Notes: generated by a model not told the origin, from the letters alone. DNA of 64,000 nt from Acidaminobacter sp. (GCF_030247605.1 NZ_JAOTSB010000005.1:97083-161082), one strand, 5' to 3'; shown: positions 17,617 to 27,218, numbered from the stretch's first letter. Numbers and translations: made by a program.

Positions 17617-19378
17617 CCTCACCACCTTTCAAGGTGACGTTGTCCATTTCAGATATCATCTGCGCCTCAATCGATTCGAATTCTTCAAGCTGCCCTTCGC
17701 TGAGATATTTGGATCTCGAGATCCGTTCTCTGACGGCAAGCTTCAGAATCGACTTTAGGGCTGCGCCTTCATTCAGTGCCTGATTAGCCCGCTTGGCGAA
17801 ATTGAGGACCAGGGACAGCATCTTGAACTGCTTCTGAAGCGACGCATAGGAGTCAATGTCGTGAAATGCGTTCTGCTGCAGAAAATCCTCGCGCAGCGAT
17901 CTCGCCGCTTCCATTTTCAGCTGATCCGGCTCGGACAGCGCGTCATAACCCACCAGCCTGACGATCTCCATAAGCTCCGCTTCCTCTTGCAGCAAAGCCA
18001 TAGCTTCTTTGCGAAGGTGAATGAATTCAGGATGTATATTCGCCTCAGTCCATGCGCTGGTTTTTTCCAGGTACAGCGAATAGGAAGTCAGCCAGTTGAT
18101 CGCCGGGAAGTGCCTGCTGTAAGCGAGCTGCGCATCCAGGCCCCAAAAGACCTTGACCATGCGAAGCGTCGCTTGCGTCACAGGCTCAGACAAGTCGCCA
18201 CCCGGCGGTGACACCGCGCCAATAGCGGTCAGAGACGCCTGCCTCTGGTCCGAGCCAAGACAAACGACCTTGCCGGCCCGTTCGTAGAAGTCTGCGAGTC
18301 TTGAACCCAAATAGGCCGGATAACCCTCTTCCCCCGGCATTTCTTCCAGGCGTCCGGACATTTCCCGCAGTGCTTCAGCCCACCTGGAAGTCGAATCCGC
18401 CATCAGCGCTACAGTATAGCCCATATCCCTGAAATATTCCGCAATTGCCATGCCCGTGTACATTGAAGCTTCACGCGCCGCCACCGGCATGTTTGAGGTG
18501 TTCGCGATCAATACCGTTCTGAGCATCAGCGACTCACCCGTCCGAGGATCCTTCAGTTCAGGCAGTTCATTCAGCACGTCCGTCATTTCGTTGCCGCGCT
18601 CGCCGCACCCTACATAGACGACAATGTCCACATCCGCCCACTTCGCAAGTTGATGCTGCACCACCGTCTTTCCGCTTCCAAAAGGTCCCGGAACACAGGC
18701 CGTACCACCCTTGGCAACAGTAAAAAAGGTATCAATGACGCGCTGACCGGTAATCATTGGCTCACTGGGACTGAGCTTGTTCGCGAAAGGCCGCCCTAGT
18801 CTGACCGGCCATTTCTGCATCATGCAGATCTCTCGGTCTCCGCCCTCTGTCATTATTGTGCCGATGGTTTCCTCAACCGTAAACTCTCCCGAGCTCAGGC
18901 TTTTCAGTTCCCCCTGCACACCAGGCGGTACCATGATTTTATGGGTCACCAAAGCGGATTCTACGACCTCTCCCAGGATGTCCCCGCTTTGAACCCGTTC
19001 CCCCGGGCTTTTGGACGCGGCAAAACTCCAGCGCTTGCTTCGGTCCAGCGCCGGCGCTTCAACGCCGCGTTCTATAAAATCCCCGCTCTGAGCCTGGATT
19101 CGCGTCAGCGGCCTCTGAATCCCATCGTAAATAGAAGCGATCAAACCTGGCCCAAGCTCAACGCTCAGAGCTTCGCCTGTCGTTTCGACAGGTTCTCCCG
19201 GACCCAGACCTGTCGTCTCCTCATAGACCTGGATCGACGCTTTATCGCCCCTCATTTCAATAATTTCACCAATCAGCCGCTTATCGCCAACGCGGACAAC
19301 GTCTGACAGACTGGCGTGTGCCATATTTTCCGCTACGACCAGAGGGCCTGAAATTTTTAGGATTCGACCTGTTTCCAA
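17606..19378 (-). CDS. ntpA: V-type ATP synthase catalytic subunit A
   Basis: Catalytic subunit, about 590 residues. It has the Walker A motif GPFGSGKT, the subunit A-specific insertion region before it ([21 protein letters not shown]), [16 protein letters not shown], and the [26 protein letters not shown] segment. The likely start is the TTG at 19378, nine bases from GGCAGG, giving [19 protein letters not shown] as in the family; a TTG nine bases upstream abuts the ribosome site. It sits between F and B in the usual operon order. Confidence 0.96.
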   Translation of the reverse strand: METGRILKISGPLVVAENMAHASLSDVVRVGDKRLIGEIIEMRGDKASIQVYEETTGLGPGEPVETTGEALSVELGPGLIASIYDGIQRPLTRIQAQSGDFIERGVEAPALDRSKRWSFAASKSPGERVQSGDILGEVVESALVTHKIMVPPGVQGELKSLSSGEFTVEETIGTIMTEGGDREICMMQKWPVRLGRPFANKLSPSEPMITGQRVIDTFFTVAKGGTACVPGPFGSGKTVVQHQLAKWADVDIVVYVGCGERGNEMTDVLNELPELKDPRTGESLMLRTVLIANTSNMPVAAREASMYTGMAIAEYFRDMGYTVALMADSTSRWAEALREMSGRLEEMPGEEGYPAYLGSRLADFYERAGKVVCLGSDQRQASLTAIGAVSPPGGDLSEPVTQATLRMVKVFWGLDAQLAYSRHFPAINWLTSYSLYLEKTSAWTEANIHPEFIHLRKEAMALLQEEAELMEIVRLVGYDALSEPDQLKMEAARSLREDFLQQNAFHDIDSYASLQKQFKMLSLVLNFAKRANQALNEGAALKSILKLAVRERISRSKYLSEGQLEEFESIEAQMISEMDNVTLKGGEASD

Positions 19379-19419
19379 TTCTATCAACCTGCCTTTCAGT
19401 CAGAACAGGAGTCGTTTAC

Positions 19420-19728
19420 TCACAATAAGTTAACGCCGACCGCTTTTTCCATATTATCTTTAATGCGCTGAAGTCCTAAATGCTGACTGCCGTTTTGACC
19501 CGGAATTAAAATGATGGCCGGAATCGATTTGCTTTGACCCGCTGCCAATAAGTCCTCCAGGTCGCCGGCGAAATTCTCCGTCACAAACACGACCGCATAA
19601 CTTCCATCAGACATGTCTGCCAGCGCACGACGCGCTTCCTCACGTCCTTTGGGGCAAACCCCGTGGATCCCGGCGGTTTTGAAGGTCAGCACGGTGTTAT
19701 AGTCTCCTATGACGCCCAGTTTAAGCAT
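19420..19728 (-). CDS. ntpF: V-type ATP synthase subunit F
   Basis: Small stalk subunit of 102 residues: MLKLGVIGDYNTVLTFKTAGI, then YAVVFVTENFAGDL and PAIILIPG, the Rossmann-like pattern of the family. It binds D in the rotor. It overlaps the C gene by eight bases. The 41 bases before the A gene hold no other feature. Confidence 0.93.
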   Translation of the reverse strand: MLKLGVIGDYNTVLTFKTAGIHGVCPKGREEARRALADMSDGSYAVVFVTENFAGDLEDLLAAGQSKSIPAIILIPGQNGSQHLGLQRIKDNMEKAVGVNLL

Positions 19729-20722
19729 TCGGCATCCTCAACCTTTCCATTATTTCGTCCGCGGAAGAACCAACCTGAAAGCCCAGTAAAATCATTCTCA
19801 GATTCCGTAGTTCCGCTTCTTTGTTCAGCAGGTATGAAAAAAGCGGTTCTGGTCCAAAACTGATTCGGCTGGCAGCCTGAAGCTTGGCCAGTGTCAGCTT
19901 TTCACTCTGATCTGCGAGGCAGGTGGAAAGATCACCATCGGCTAAAGTATTGGAACAAACCTTAAGGAGGGCGCCAAAGTCCGTATGTGCCAATTTTTTG
20001 ATCAGGCTTTCAATGGGCTCACGGTACATGCGGTGAAGCCACGCCTTGTCCAGTCGGCCACCCGGCACGAACCGCCCATCCATATCAGCTTCCGGATCTC
20101 CCCGTCTCTGGCCGCCAAGCAGCACCGTCAGATGGTACAGGTCAATCTTCTGCAGGACCCAGTCTTTGATGAGGTCACTATTGTAGCTCTCGACTTCGGA
20201 CAACATATGACTCAGCTGCGACCTGGTAATAATCCAATCCATCTCAAGTGGATCCCGGTTCAGCTCAAACTGCTTTAAAGCTTCAACCGCGGTCAGGCTC
20301 AGCTGTTCGGGCCAATCCCTCAGCGCGCCGCGCTCCAAATCCCTCTGCAATACAGAAGGCGGCAGGTTGCCTGCCTGAACGCAAAGATCCGCGCGCTCCT
20401 CTCCCCCCAATTTCGACTTAATGAGGACCATCAGATTGTGATAGTCATATTTCAAACCGAGGAGTGTGGTAATTTGGGGCTCAGGTGATATTGATTTTAC
20501 CAACTCGTACTCTGAAGCCAGAATCAGGTTAAGCGTCTTCTCGGGATCGCTGCCTTGGTCAATGGCCGCGAGCAAAGACGAATAATTTCTGTCCTGCAGC
20601 CAGCGTACCCATTCCTTTTCTGAGTTCAGACCAATCAGCTGCTCATAATTCGACTTGTCCAGCAATCGTTTTTCGAGCACCCGGATCCTCGCGACCGCTT
20701 GTGCAAACTCAAGCCTTTCCAT
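19721..20722 (-). CDS. ntpC: V-type ATP synthase subunit C
   Basis: Funnel-shaped subunit that joins the central stalk to the membrane ring. The 333 residues are helical, with the family features YEQLIGLNSEKEWVRWLQDRNY near the start and SPEPQITTLLGLKYDYHNLMVLIKSKL. The NEAELRNLRMILLGFQVG region is at the C-terminus. It lies three bases after the E gene and overlaps F. Confidence 0.93.
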   Translation of the reverse strand: MERLEFAQAVARIRVLEKRLLDKSNYEQLIGLNSEKEWVRWLQDRNYSSLLAAIDQGSDPEKTLNLILASEYELVKSISPEPQITTLLGLKYDYHNLMVLIKSKLGGEERADLCVQAGNLPPSVLQRDLERGALRDWPEQLSLTAVEALKQFELNRDPLEMDWIITRSQLSHMLSEVESYNSDLIKDWVLQKIDLYHLTVLLGGQRRGDPEADMDGRFVPGGRLDKAWLHRMYREPIESLIKKLAHTDFGALLKVCSNTLADGDLSTCLADQSEKLTLAKLQAASRISFGPEPLFSYLLNKEAELRNLRMILLGFQVGSSADEIMERLRMPNA

Positions 20723-20725
20723 CTC

Positions 20726-21328
20726 TCACACGCCCTTAAAAAGCTGCTGCGCCAGTTGAGGTTCAACAGACTCACGCACCTCGGCCACGAGCGCCGGGTA
20801 GGTGAAATCATAAACCACACCGCCCTGAATCAGCTGAAATCCATTCGAAAGCTGCTGCCGCCGCTGTTCCTCAAGCTTAAGTGTCACGCCTTCTTTTTGG
20901 TAAGCCTCGAGAAGGCGGTCTAAATAATCCATTGGAAGCTGTCGGGCAGTTTGATCGTTTAAGGCGATCACCACATCCCCGTTTTTGATGACAGCTTGAA
21001 ACCGGCGAAGCAAAAACTCAAACAGCGCCTCACCTTCTAACGCTTCCATAATCCCGATCATGCGGGTGTAAACGGTTTCGAGCGCTTCCCGTTTCGCAGC
21101 CAGAACTTCATCCCTGGCTGTCAATGCCGCCCTTGAAACCTTTCGATCACGAATGCCCTTCACTTCGACTTCCAGTTGGCTCATAAGTTGCCTTTTCTTA
21201 TCTTCAGCTTCGATTTCCGCCGACTCCAGAATGCTTGAGGCTTCCATTTTTGCAGCCTCAATAGTTTTCGCAGCCTGGTCTTTGGCTTCCGCTTCAATTC
21301 TTTGAATCAGACGTTCCAGGCCGTTCAT
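20726..21328 (-). CDS. ntpE: V-type ATP synthase subunit E
   Basis: Peripheral stalk subunit of 200 residues. It is a long N-terminal Ala/Glu/Lys-rich helix (AEAKDQAAKTIEAAKMEASS) followed by the C-terminal globular part with GGVVYDFTYPALVAEVRE. The ATG at 21328 is chosen because GGGGAGG lies seven bases upstream; a TTG two codons earlier is too close to it. It pairs with the H subunit encoded at the operon head. Confidence 0.92.
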   Translation of the reverse strand: MNGLERLIQRIEAEAKDQAAKTIEAAKMEASSILESAEIEAEDKKRQLMSQLEVEVKGIRDRKVSRAALTARDEVLAAKREALETVYTRMIGIMEALEGEALFEFLLRRFQAVIKNGDVVIALNDQTARQLPMDYLDRLLEAYQKEGVTLKLEEQRRQQLSNGFQLIQGGVVYDFTYPALVAEVRESVEPQLAQQLFKGV

Positions 21329-21341
21329 GGTCAAGCCTCCC

Positions 21342-21839
21342 CTATAGTGTAATGCCGGTGATCATGATGATGGAGGTGACCAGCGCAATAACCGCGTAAG
21401 TTTCAACCATGGCTGCGAAAAGAACTGCCTTGAACATATGCTCAGGTTTTTTAGCAAGGATCGCAACCCCCGCTGCCGCGGTTTTCCCTTGAGAAATCGC
21501 GGAGCCCCAGCCGGCAATGGCGATTGGAAGCGCTGCCATGAAAATGTAGAAGCCCGCTTGAAGGGACACCATCATTGTCTCTCCGCCCAAAATGCCAATT
21601 TTATTTAAAATAATTAACGAAGTGACAAAACCGTAAAACCCTTGTGTGCCTGGAATAACCTGCAGAATCAGGGATTGGCCAAACTTCTCAGGCTCTTCGG
21701 TAATCAGACCGGAAGCCGCCTGTCCAACCAACCCTACACCTTTCGCTGAGCCTATCCCCGGCAGGGCAGTCGCCACTGCTGCACCTAAAAGTGACATTAC
21801 CAGACCGCCATAGTTTGAAAAGAACTCCATGAATTCCAC
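21342..21839 (-). CDS. ntpK: V-type ATP synthase subunit K (rotor ring), Na+-type ligands
   Basis: Proteolipid of 165 residues with four membrane helices, the duplicated 16-kDa form. The residues that bind Na+ in Enterococcus hirae NtpK are present: T65 and Q66 in IPGTQGFYGF, Q117 in AISQGKT and E146 in MVETYAV. The Q-to-E spacing of 29 is the same as in E. hirae (Q110/E139). This suggests sodium rather than proton transport. The first hairpin lacks a carboxylate, so each copy carries one ion. Start is a GTG with AGGAGGG upstream. Confidence 0.95.
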   Translation of the reverse strand: MEFMEFFSNYGGLVMSLLGAAVATALPGIGSAKGVGLVGQAASGLITEEPEKFGQSLILQVIPGTQGFYGFVTSLIILNKIGILGGETMMVSLQAGFYIFMAALPIAIAGWGSAISQGKTAAAGVAILAKKPEHMFKAVLFAAMVETYAVIALVTSIIMITGITL

Positions 21840-21852
21840 TCAATCCACCCTC

Positions 21853-23775
21853 CTATTTAACAAATTGGCAATATTTCGACTCTGTTGCAAAAGGCGCGAA
21901 CGCGCGGCCGCCACCGGTGTAAAATTTTCCAAAAAATTCAAGGTACTGCAGTCGCACAGCATGGACATAGGCGCCCAGAATATTGATGAGCAGATTGAAC
22001 GTGTGCCCGCCTAAAAAAATCAGAACTGCAAACACAAAGGTCAAAGGACCAAAACCAATCAGTCGAACCATCAGGTTGAAGGCTGAACCGATCAAACCTG
22101 TCGCAAGGCCAAGCGCTAACAGACGGGAATAGGACAAGACGTCGCCAAGGTATCCCGTGATCCCGTACAAGCCAAAAAGTCCACTGGCCAGTCTGGGCAC
22201 TATTCCTTTTTTGTCCCTGCCCTGAGTCAGCACCAGACCAACTGCGCCAAGGATTGCAATAATTTTGCCGATAGTCTCAATTCCCAGCAACATCATTATA
22301 ATCCCGGAAAGTGTCACAACCCAAAGACCAGAGTCGTAAACCGCATCCATAATTTTGCCGTTTCGGATCAAGTTCCAAGCTTTTATGCCCAAACCCACAT
22401 AAATGTGGATCACACCCATCCCAATGGCGACATACAAGACAGACATTGGATTCGATGATGGATCCAGCCAAACCGGTGTGATTTGAGCGGAGAACAAATC
22501 GCCAAAATAACTGCCGTAGAGAACGCCAAAAAACGCAGTCGACAATCCCAGCCATAAAAACAGCTTCGCAAATTTGCGCTGCTTAAGGTCGAGATTCAAT
22601 GCTTTCAGCGCCCATAAAGAGAGGCTGCTCATCACAATTCCATATGCCGCGTCCGAGAGCATCATCCCGAAAAACACGAGCATAAACGGTGCGTACACCG
22701 GTGTAGGGTCAGTTTCGAAGTAGGACGGCAGGCTGTACATGGCTGTTACCGGCTCGAACGCTTCAGCGAAGGCGTTGTTCTTTAATAGAACCGGGACGTG
22801 ATCCTCCTCATTGGGATCCCGACTCGTCAAGGCCGCTGCGCCGCCACAAGTGTCCATGACAATCTTTTCAAAATCAGAAAAAAGCGGTACTGGCACCCAG
22901 CCTTCCAGCAAGAATGCCGACCGCGTCGAACCCAGCAGCGCCGTGGCATCGCACTTCTTAATTTCTGAAGTGATCATGTCAGATGCCGCTCTGAGCTCTT
23001 CCAGCGCGCCTGCATGTTGTTCGATCTGTGCGGCCAGATTGCCTCGAAGTTGATCCAGTTGAATCAGGGCCTCGCGGATCTCCGGTATTTTTTGCGTCGG
23101 CGCAGTTTCGAATTCAAGCTGGACTCTGCTGTACCTGAGGGTATGCAGGAATGTCTGAAGCGCCACTTCGTCTTTGGTGTGCGTCAGGAGCAGCACGAGA
23201 ATGCCATCCTTTTCAATACCCAGCTTTTCGAAATGGGCCTCAGGCAATGTCTGTGCCATAAAAGACTCAAGCATTCCCAACTGATCCTTATGCAGGATGC
23301 CAAGCTCTGCCGCTGCGTAATGGAATGAACTCAGCATTTCCCCAGAAAATTCAATCCCTTTTACGGGCTGCAGCGCCGAAACTTCAGCTTCAAGAGCTGT
23401 CTTTTGGGATTGAAGCTTTCTGTCCTCATCATCCCATTTCTTGATTGTGTTATAGAGGGGGATCCACCATTTATCCTGACAGCGATCATAATAGTGGGAT
23501 TGCTTTAGAATAGGCCGCCCTTCCTTAAGCATGCGCAGTTTTCCTTTTGCGGCTTCATAAGGCTCCAAATGCTGCATGCAAAACCTGAGTTGTCGAAGGG
23601 ATTCCTCATAACCGTGTTTCAGCGAGGACGGATCAAGATTTTGAAGAGATTCAAGCACTTGAGGTTCAAGCTTTGTCACTTCGATGCCCGAAAACTGCTG
23701 AAGCGCTGACATCAAGGCTTGAAGCTCAGACTGAAGTGCTGCGACGGTCACCTTTTTCATTGGAACTATAGCCAT
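21853..23775 (-). CDS. ntpI: V-type ATP synthase subunit I
   Basis: Membrane stator subunit of 640 residues. The N-terminal ~330 residues are cytoplasmic with coiled coils (LRQLRFCMQHLEPYEAAKGKL; AQIEQHAGALEELRAASDM). The C-terminal half has about seven helices, including FFGMMLSDAAYGIVMSSLS and the GYLGDVLSYSRLLALGLATG segment with the essential arginine. GAYVHAVRLQYLEFFGKFY closes the protein. The start immediately follows the H gene stop. Confidence 0.95.
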   Translation of the reverse strand: MAIVPMKKVTVAALQSELQALMSALQQFSGIEVTKLEPQVLESLQNLDPSSLKHGYEESLRQLRFCMQHLEPYEAAKGKLRMLKEGRPILKQSHYYDRCQDKWWIPLYNTIKKWDDEDRKLQSQKTALEAEVSALQPVKGIEFSGEMLSSFHYAAAELGILHKDQLGMLESFMAQTLPEAHFEKLGIEKDGILVLLLTHTKDEVALQTFLHTLRYSRVQLEFETAPTQKIPEIREALIQLDQLRGNLAAQIEQHAGALEELRAASDMITSEIKKCDATALLGSTRSAFLLEGWVPVPLFSDFEKIVMDTCGGAAALTSRDPNEEDHVPVLLKNNAFAEAFEPVTAMYSLPSYFETDPTPVYAPFMLVFFGMMLSDAAYGIVMSSLSLWALKALNLDLKQRKFAKLFLWLGLSTAFFGVLYGSYFGDLFSAQITPVWLDPSSNPMSVLYVAIGMGVIHIYVGLGIKAWNLIRNGKIMDAVYDSGLWVVTLSGIIMMLLGIETIGKIIAILGAVGLVLTQGRDKKGIVPRLASGLFGLYGITGYLGDVLSYSRLLALGLATGLIGSAFNLMVRLIGFGPLTFVFAVLIFLGGHTFNLLINILGAYVHAVRLQYLEFFGKFYTGGGRAFAPFATESKYCQFVK

Positions 23776-24087
23776 CTATCTCACGATCCTTTCAGCTGCC
23801 CACTCTGCAGCTGCTTCAACGCGATCCTGAAGTGACCTTCGAATCTCCTCCGACTGGTGACGCGCGGCTTCAAGAACAGGACCAGACAGGTGCTCTGCCT
23901 CCTCTTCAGCTTTTAGACATGCGTCAGTCCGAAGCTTGACATGCTGGACCGAAACGTCTTTGACCATAGCTTCTGCTTTCAGCTTTGCGGCTTTCAGTAT
24001 GGCTTCCGCTTCGGTCCTCGCTTCGGAAAGCCGACCATCAGCCAGGGCTTCTGCAGCTTTAACACGCTCCAATACATCTTGGATCAT
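23776..24087 (-). CDS. ntpH: V-type ATP synthase subunit H (peripheral stalk, G/H-like)
   Basis: First gene of the ATPase operon. The 103 residues form one long Ala/Glu/Arg helix (ALADGRLSEARTEAEAILKA), as expected for the small peripheral-stalk partner of E. GGAGGTGA lies seven bases before the ATG. Naming is by position and composition, since the family diverges quickly. Confidence 0.85.
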   Translation of the reverse strand: MIQDVLERVKAAEALADGRLSEARTEAEAILKAAKLKAEAMVKDVSVQHVKLRTDACLKAEEEAEHLSGPVLEAARHQSEEIRRSLQDRVEAAAEWAAERIVR

Positions 24088-24129
24088 CTGGTATTCACCT
24101 CCGGTGAATCAACTCGGAAAGTCGGTGTG

Positions 24130-24154
24130 AAACTGGGTGTCAGACACCCAGTTT
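24130..24154. other. Perfect hairpin between AOR and the V-ATPase operon
   Basis: AAACTGGGTGT (24130-24140) and ACACCCAGTTT (24144-24154) with a CAG loop, in the only gap between the AOR gene and the ATPase operon. No T-run follows on the minus strand, so it may be a weak terminator or an RNA-stabilising/processing element. Confidence 0.45.
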
Positions 24155-24176
24155 TCAATTTCAAGCTTTCAAACTT

Positions 24177-26039
24177 CTATGGCTTCAACTTTCTATAAAC
24201 GTCTCCCATCCCCAGCTTTTCAAAGGTTTCTTTGGTAGGCACGGCTTTTTCGCGATCGTAGCCGCAGGCCTCGTAATAACGGTCCAGTGCGGTCTCCATA
24301 TCCACTACGCGCCCAGCAGGAGGGCCGGACTGCGCCGGTTCATGCATGAAGCGTTTTGGAAGTCGGTCATCCGTACGCCTGAATCCGCGTTTGAAATTGA
24401 GGGCACGTTCCAGGGCTATGACGCGCTCTGCTTTTCTCAGGAGCTCCAGCTTGTCGGTTTCAATGCCCGTCACTGCTGAATAGAGGGCCGCCAGGGTCGT
24501 CGGATGCATCTCCGTGTTGATAACGTTGAAATCGCAAATGCCAATCAAATTTGTCACCACGAAGTATTCTTTGACTGCTTTGAGCCAGACTTTGGATTCA
24601 TTGTCGTCGAATGGATTCTTTGGCTCGTTGATGTCCAGGTCTGGGAAAAGATAGCCAAAACCGTCTATAGTGGCGGCATATGGCCTCATGTGACACGCGC
24701 CGCGTTCGGAGGTTCCAAAGGCAATGCTCATGGATGAGGAGCCCCTTGGATCTGTAGCTGAAATTTCCATGCCCTTGACCGTCATGGCAAATTTTTCAGC
24801 CTCTTGGCCGATGCGCTTGGCGGCGTGCCAGGAACCATCTGCAAACAAATCTCCGCTGACGCCTTCCCTGAGACCCATGCGCCTCACAAGCTCGGCCATA
24901 GCTTCGCCATTTCCAAACTTAAGATCCAGGCCATCCGTCTCCTTAAGCCCAATCAGTCCCTCTTCAAAGAGCTCCATGGCGGCTGAAACCGTTGCCCCCG
25001 CCGAGATGGTGTCAATACCATAAAGGGTCGCATAATAATTCGCCATGGCAATGGACGGGTAATCGCTGACGCCGCAGCGCGGTCCAAAAGCGGCGATAGT
25101 CTCATACTCGAGCTCGCCCACTTCGACGTCGCCCATAGTCACATACTTGTGGCACCCCAGCTGGCAGGCGTAGCACGCTCTCCGCCGTACAGTGAACCGC
25201 CCGGTGTCATTCCACAGATTATGCGGCATCAGCGGCTCCATGTCTTCGAAAACGTTGGAGCGGAAATTCCGGGTCGGCATCAGACCATACTCGTTGACGC
25301 CGCCCAGCCACGCAGGTGTGCCATAGCCATGGACCGGTCCCCAGGTATAGACTTCTGAGCGCAGCTCCTGAATCGCCGTTTTGTTGAATTCCAGAAAAGC
25401 GTCCTTGTCCGCGACCTCCACGGAGCCAGTTCCCCGCACTGCGACCGCTTTCAGGCGCTTGTGACCCATGACCGCGCCGGCACCGCCGCGGCCGGCGAAG
25501 CAGTCGTCGCTGAAAATGCAGGCCAGCTTAGACAGCATTTCCCCTGCCTGACCTATGCAGCTGATCTTGAACGACTCGCCCAGGGCTTCCTTGAGCTTTT
25601 CGGTCGTCTGTCTCGTATCAAGTCCCCAGAGGTGGTCCGCCGGGCGGAGCTCCACTGTGTCATTGTCTATGACTAAATAGACCGGCGTATTGGACTGACC
25701 GGTGAACACAATGCTGTCATAGCCCGCGAACTTGAGTTCCGCCCCAAAATGGCTGCCCATGTTCGCCGCGCCTATAGTATGAGTCAGCGGTGACATAAAG
25801 ACAACAGAAGTTCTTGAGGCCGATGGTGTCGGTGTCCCAGTAAGCGGCCCGGTATTAAAGCTGAGTATATTCTCCGGGCTGAAGGCATCTGCCCCATGAG
25901 GCATTTCATCCCACAGCAGCGCGATTCCGTAACCTTCCCCACCCAGATATTGCTTTATGTAGTCTTGATTTAAAGATTCTTTGGTTATGTTTTTTGACGC
26001 CAGATCCACGCGCAGAACACAATCTTTGTAGCCTTTCAC
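24177..26039 (-). CDS. aor: Aldehyde:ferredoxin oxidoreductase (tungsten/pterin type)
   Basis: Oxidises aldehydes to acids with ferredoxin as electron acceptor, or the reverse at low potential. About 620 residues. It has the AOR N-domain start (VLRVDLASKNITKESLNQ; YLGGEGYGIALLWDE), pterin-binding regions (SSMSIAFGTSERGACH), the 4Fe-4S cysteines CYACQLGC, and a later NLIGICDFN region that supplies the fourth. The GTG at 26039 lies eight bases after AGGAGG. It is the last gene of a moaD-ferredoxin-AOR operon, with the ferredoxin 12 bases upstream. Metal (W or Mo) is inferred from the family. Substrate class is uncertain. Confidence 0.93.
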   Translation of the reverse strand: MKGYKDCVLRVDLASKNITKESLNQDYIKQYLGGEGYGIALLWDEMPHGADAFSPENILSFNTGPLTGTPTPSASRTSVVFMSPLTHTIGAANMGSHFGAELKFAGYDSIVFTGQSNTPVYLVIDNDTVELRPADHLWGLDTRQTTEKLKEALGESFKISCIGQAGEMLSKLACIFSDDCFAGRGGAGAVMGHKRLKAVAVRGTGSVEVADKDAFLEFNKTAIQELRSEVYTWGPVHGYGTPAWLGGVNEYGLMPTRNFRSNVFEDMEPLMPHNLWNDTGRFTVRRRACYACQLGCHKYVTMGDVEVGELEYETIAAFGPRCGVSDYPSIAMANYYATLYGIDTISAGATVSAAMELFEEGLIGLKETDGLDLKFGNGEAMAELVRRMGLREGVSGDLFADGSWHAAKRIGQEAEKFAMTVKGMEISATDPRGSSSMSIAFGTSERGACHMRPYAATIDGFGYLFPDLDINEPKNPFDDNESKVWLKAVKEYFVVTNLIGICDFNVINTEMHPTTLAALYSAVTGIETDKLELLRKAERVIALERALNFKRGFRRTDDRLPKRFMHEPAQSGPPAGRVVDMETALDRYYEACGYDREKAVPTKETFEKLGMGDVYRKLKP

Positions 26040-26051
26040 GCTCTCCACCTC

Positions 26052-26465
26052 CTACCAGCTCAGTGCCTGACGCGGACAAATTGAAACGCACTCGGGAATA
26101 CCACCGCAAAGATCGCATTTAAACGCCCGAACCTCACCCGTAACATGCGTCATTTGGATGGCCTGGATTGGGCAGGCTTCAACACACGCCCCGCAGCCGG
26201 TGCAGGTGTCCAGGATCACAACGGCACCAGTAAAGCCGTCTCTCTGTATGGCTTCAACCGGGCAAACAGACGCGCATGGCATATCGATACACTGCTGACA
26301 GACGGTTTGGGCAAACTTGCCAGGTTCTTTGCTTTCCTTGATCTTGACGCCAGTCGATTTGGGATTGACGGCGCCGAAGTGCTTCAGCGAGCACACAGCT
26401 TCACAGGCACGGCATCCCTGACATGCCCTCGCGTTAGTCAATACTTTCACGACACCTGGAATCAC
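26052..26465 (-). CDS. 4Fe-4S ferredoxin-like electron-transfer subunit
   Basis: A 137-residue protein of the DMSO reductase chain B/HycB type. Cys groups: CQGCRACEAVC; CQQCIDMPCASVC; CTGCGACVEAC; CDLCGGIPECVSIC, so up to four 4Fe-4S clusters. It probably passes electrons from the AOR encoded 12 bases downstream. The GTG at 26465 has GGAGG ten bases before it; an ATG far upstream in the same frame has no ribosome site. Confidence 0.88.
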   Translation of the reverse strand: MIPGVVKVLTNARACQGCRACEAVCSLKHFGAVNPKSTGVKIKESKEPGKFAQTVCQQCIDMPCASVCPVEAIQRDGFTGAVVILDTCTGCGACVEACPIQAIQMTHVTGEVRAFKCDLCGGIPECVSICPRQALSW

Positions 26466-26593
26466 GTTGTCACGACCTCCTTCAAGGGTCTTGAGTTGTG
26501 GATAAAGTCTCATTTTGGTTAAATTTAAGACACAAAACTGATAACTGTGGCCGATGGTCAATAGACTGCCAACTCATCTTTACCGCTTTATGT

Positions 26594-26824
26594 CTAGCCG
26601 CCACCACCAAGCGGCAAGACCAGCACCTCATCCCCCTCCTTCAGCAAGGTGCGTCTATCCCTGAGTCTTCCAGCGATACTGACAGCGATCCAGCTTTGGC
26701 TGACCGGCAAGTCAAGCATCGACAAAAGATCCTGTACCGTAGTCAAAGGCCCAGTTTCAATGGTCTTTTCTCTGTAACCAAGACTTGCAGCTATATAGCC
26801 GGAGAACTTGACATGAATGAACAT
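26594..26824 (-). CDS. MoaD/ThiS-family sulfur carrier protein
   Basis: A 76-residue beta-grasp protein with the C-terminal LPLGGGG tail, which is activated and thiocarboxylated in MoaD/ThiS proteins. It probably supplies sulfur for the pterin dithiolene of the W/Mo cofactor used by the AOR two genes downstream. GGAGGGGG precedes the ATG by six bases. It is the first gene of the operon and follows an RNA leader with a terminator. Confidence 0.85.
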   Translation of the reverse strand: MFIHVKFSGYIAASLGYREKTIETGPLTTVQDLLSMLDLPVSQSWIAVSIAGRLRDRRTLLKEGDEVLVLPLGGGG

Positions 26825-27060
26825 TCAATACCCCCTCCGTTTTATGAGTCTCAAGCCTAAAATATTTCCGCAAAAAAAACAGCAAAGTCCACCCCCCGAT
26901 TCAGCGCATTTATAAACGCCAACGAGAATGGACTCCTTTGCTGTATGCAGGCGGACGAATTACTTCGACCACCCATTGGTCTGTGAAACCTTCTGCACCC
27001 TATAAATGCTAAAACTGATACATGGTCTTTGCAATAGGTTATTAGGTTTTAGTGTTTATA
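26825..27060 (-). promoter_or_regulatory. Structured leader with terminator upstream of the moaD-AOR operon
   Basis: About 200 bases of leader on the minus strand. A possible promoter is TTGTCA near 27072, 17 bases, then TAAAAC. A first domain is closed by GTGCAG near 26998 and CTGCAT near 26945 and holds GGT...ACC and CGAA...TTCG small stems. Then comes a long terminator-like hairpin: CAGCAAAG (~26944-26937) pairs with CTTTGCTG (~26887-26880), helped by TCCA/TGGA, followed by eight Ts. This resembles a riboswitch or attenuator; it did not match a riboswitch class I know. Confidence 0.5.
26873..26944 (-). terminator. Terminator in the moaD-AOR leader
   Basis: Stem CAGCAAAG / CTTTGCTG plus inner TCCA/TGGA, then eight Ts on the minus strand. 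It lies about 40 bases before the moaD ribosome site, so it would abort the AOR operon unless refolded. The preceding SOUL gene ends 275 bases upstream, so it is far for being that gene's terminator. Confidence 0.7.
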
Positions 27061-27218
27061 GTGCACACTGACAAGGCCCCGCAAACTCGGAGCTCGCAAA
27101 CTCAGTTCAACCCAATGATACCCTAATTATCTCACAAATAACGATCTCTCGTGCATCTTGAAAAGGATGTTTGACGCCAAACCATACAACCCCAATCGAA
27201 GGTTGAAGACGCACCTGT

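Noticed and set aside
26873..27060. T-box, THF or glycine riboswitch in the AOR leader
   Set aside because: The T-box core (GGGUGGnACCGCG) and other consensus elements are not present; it is left as an unclassified leader.
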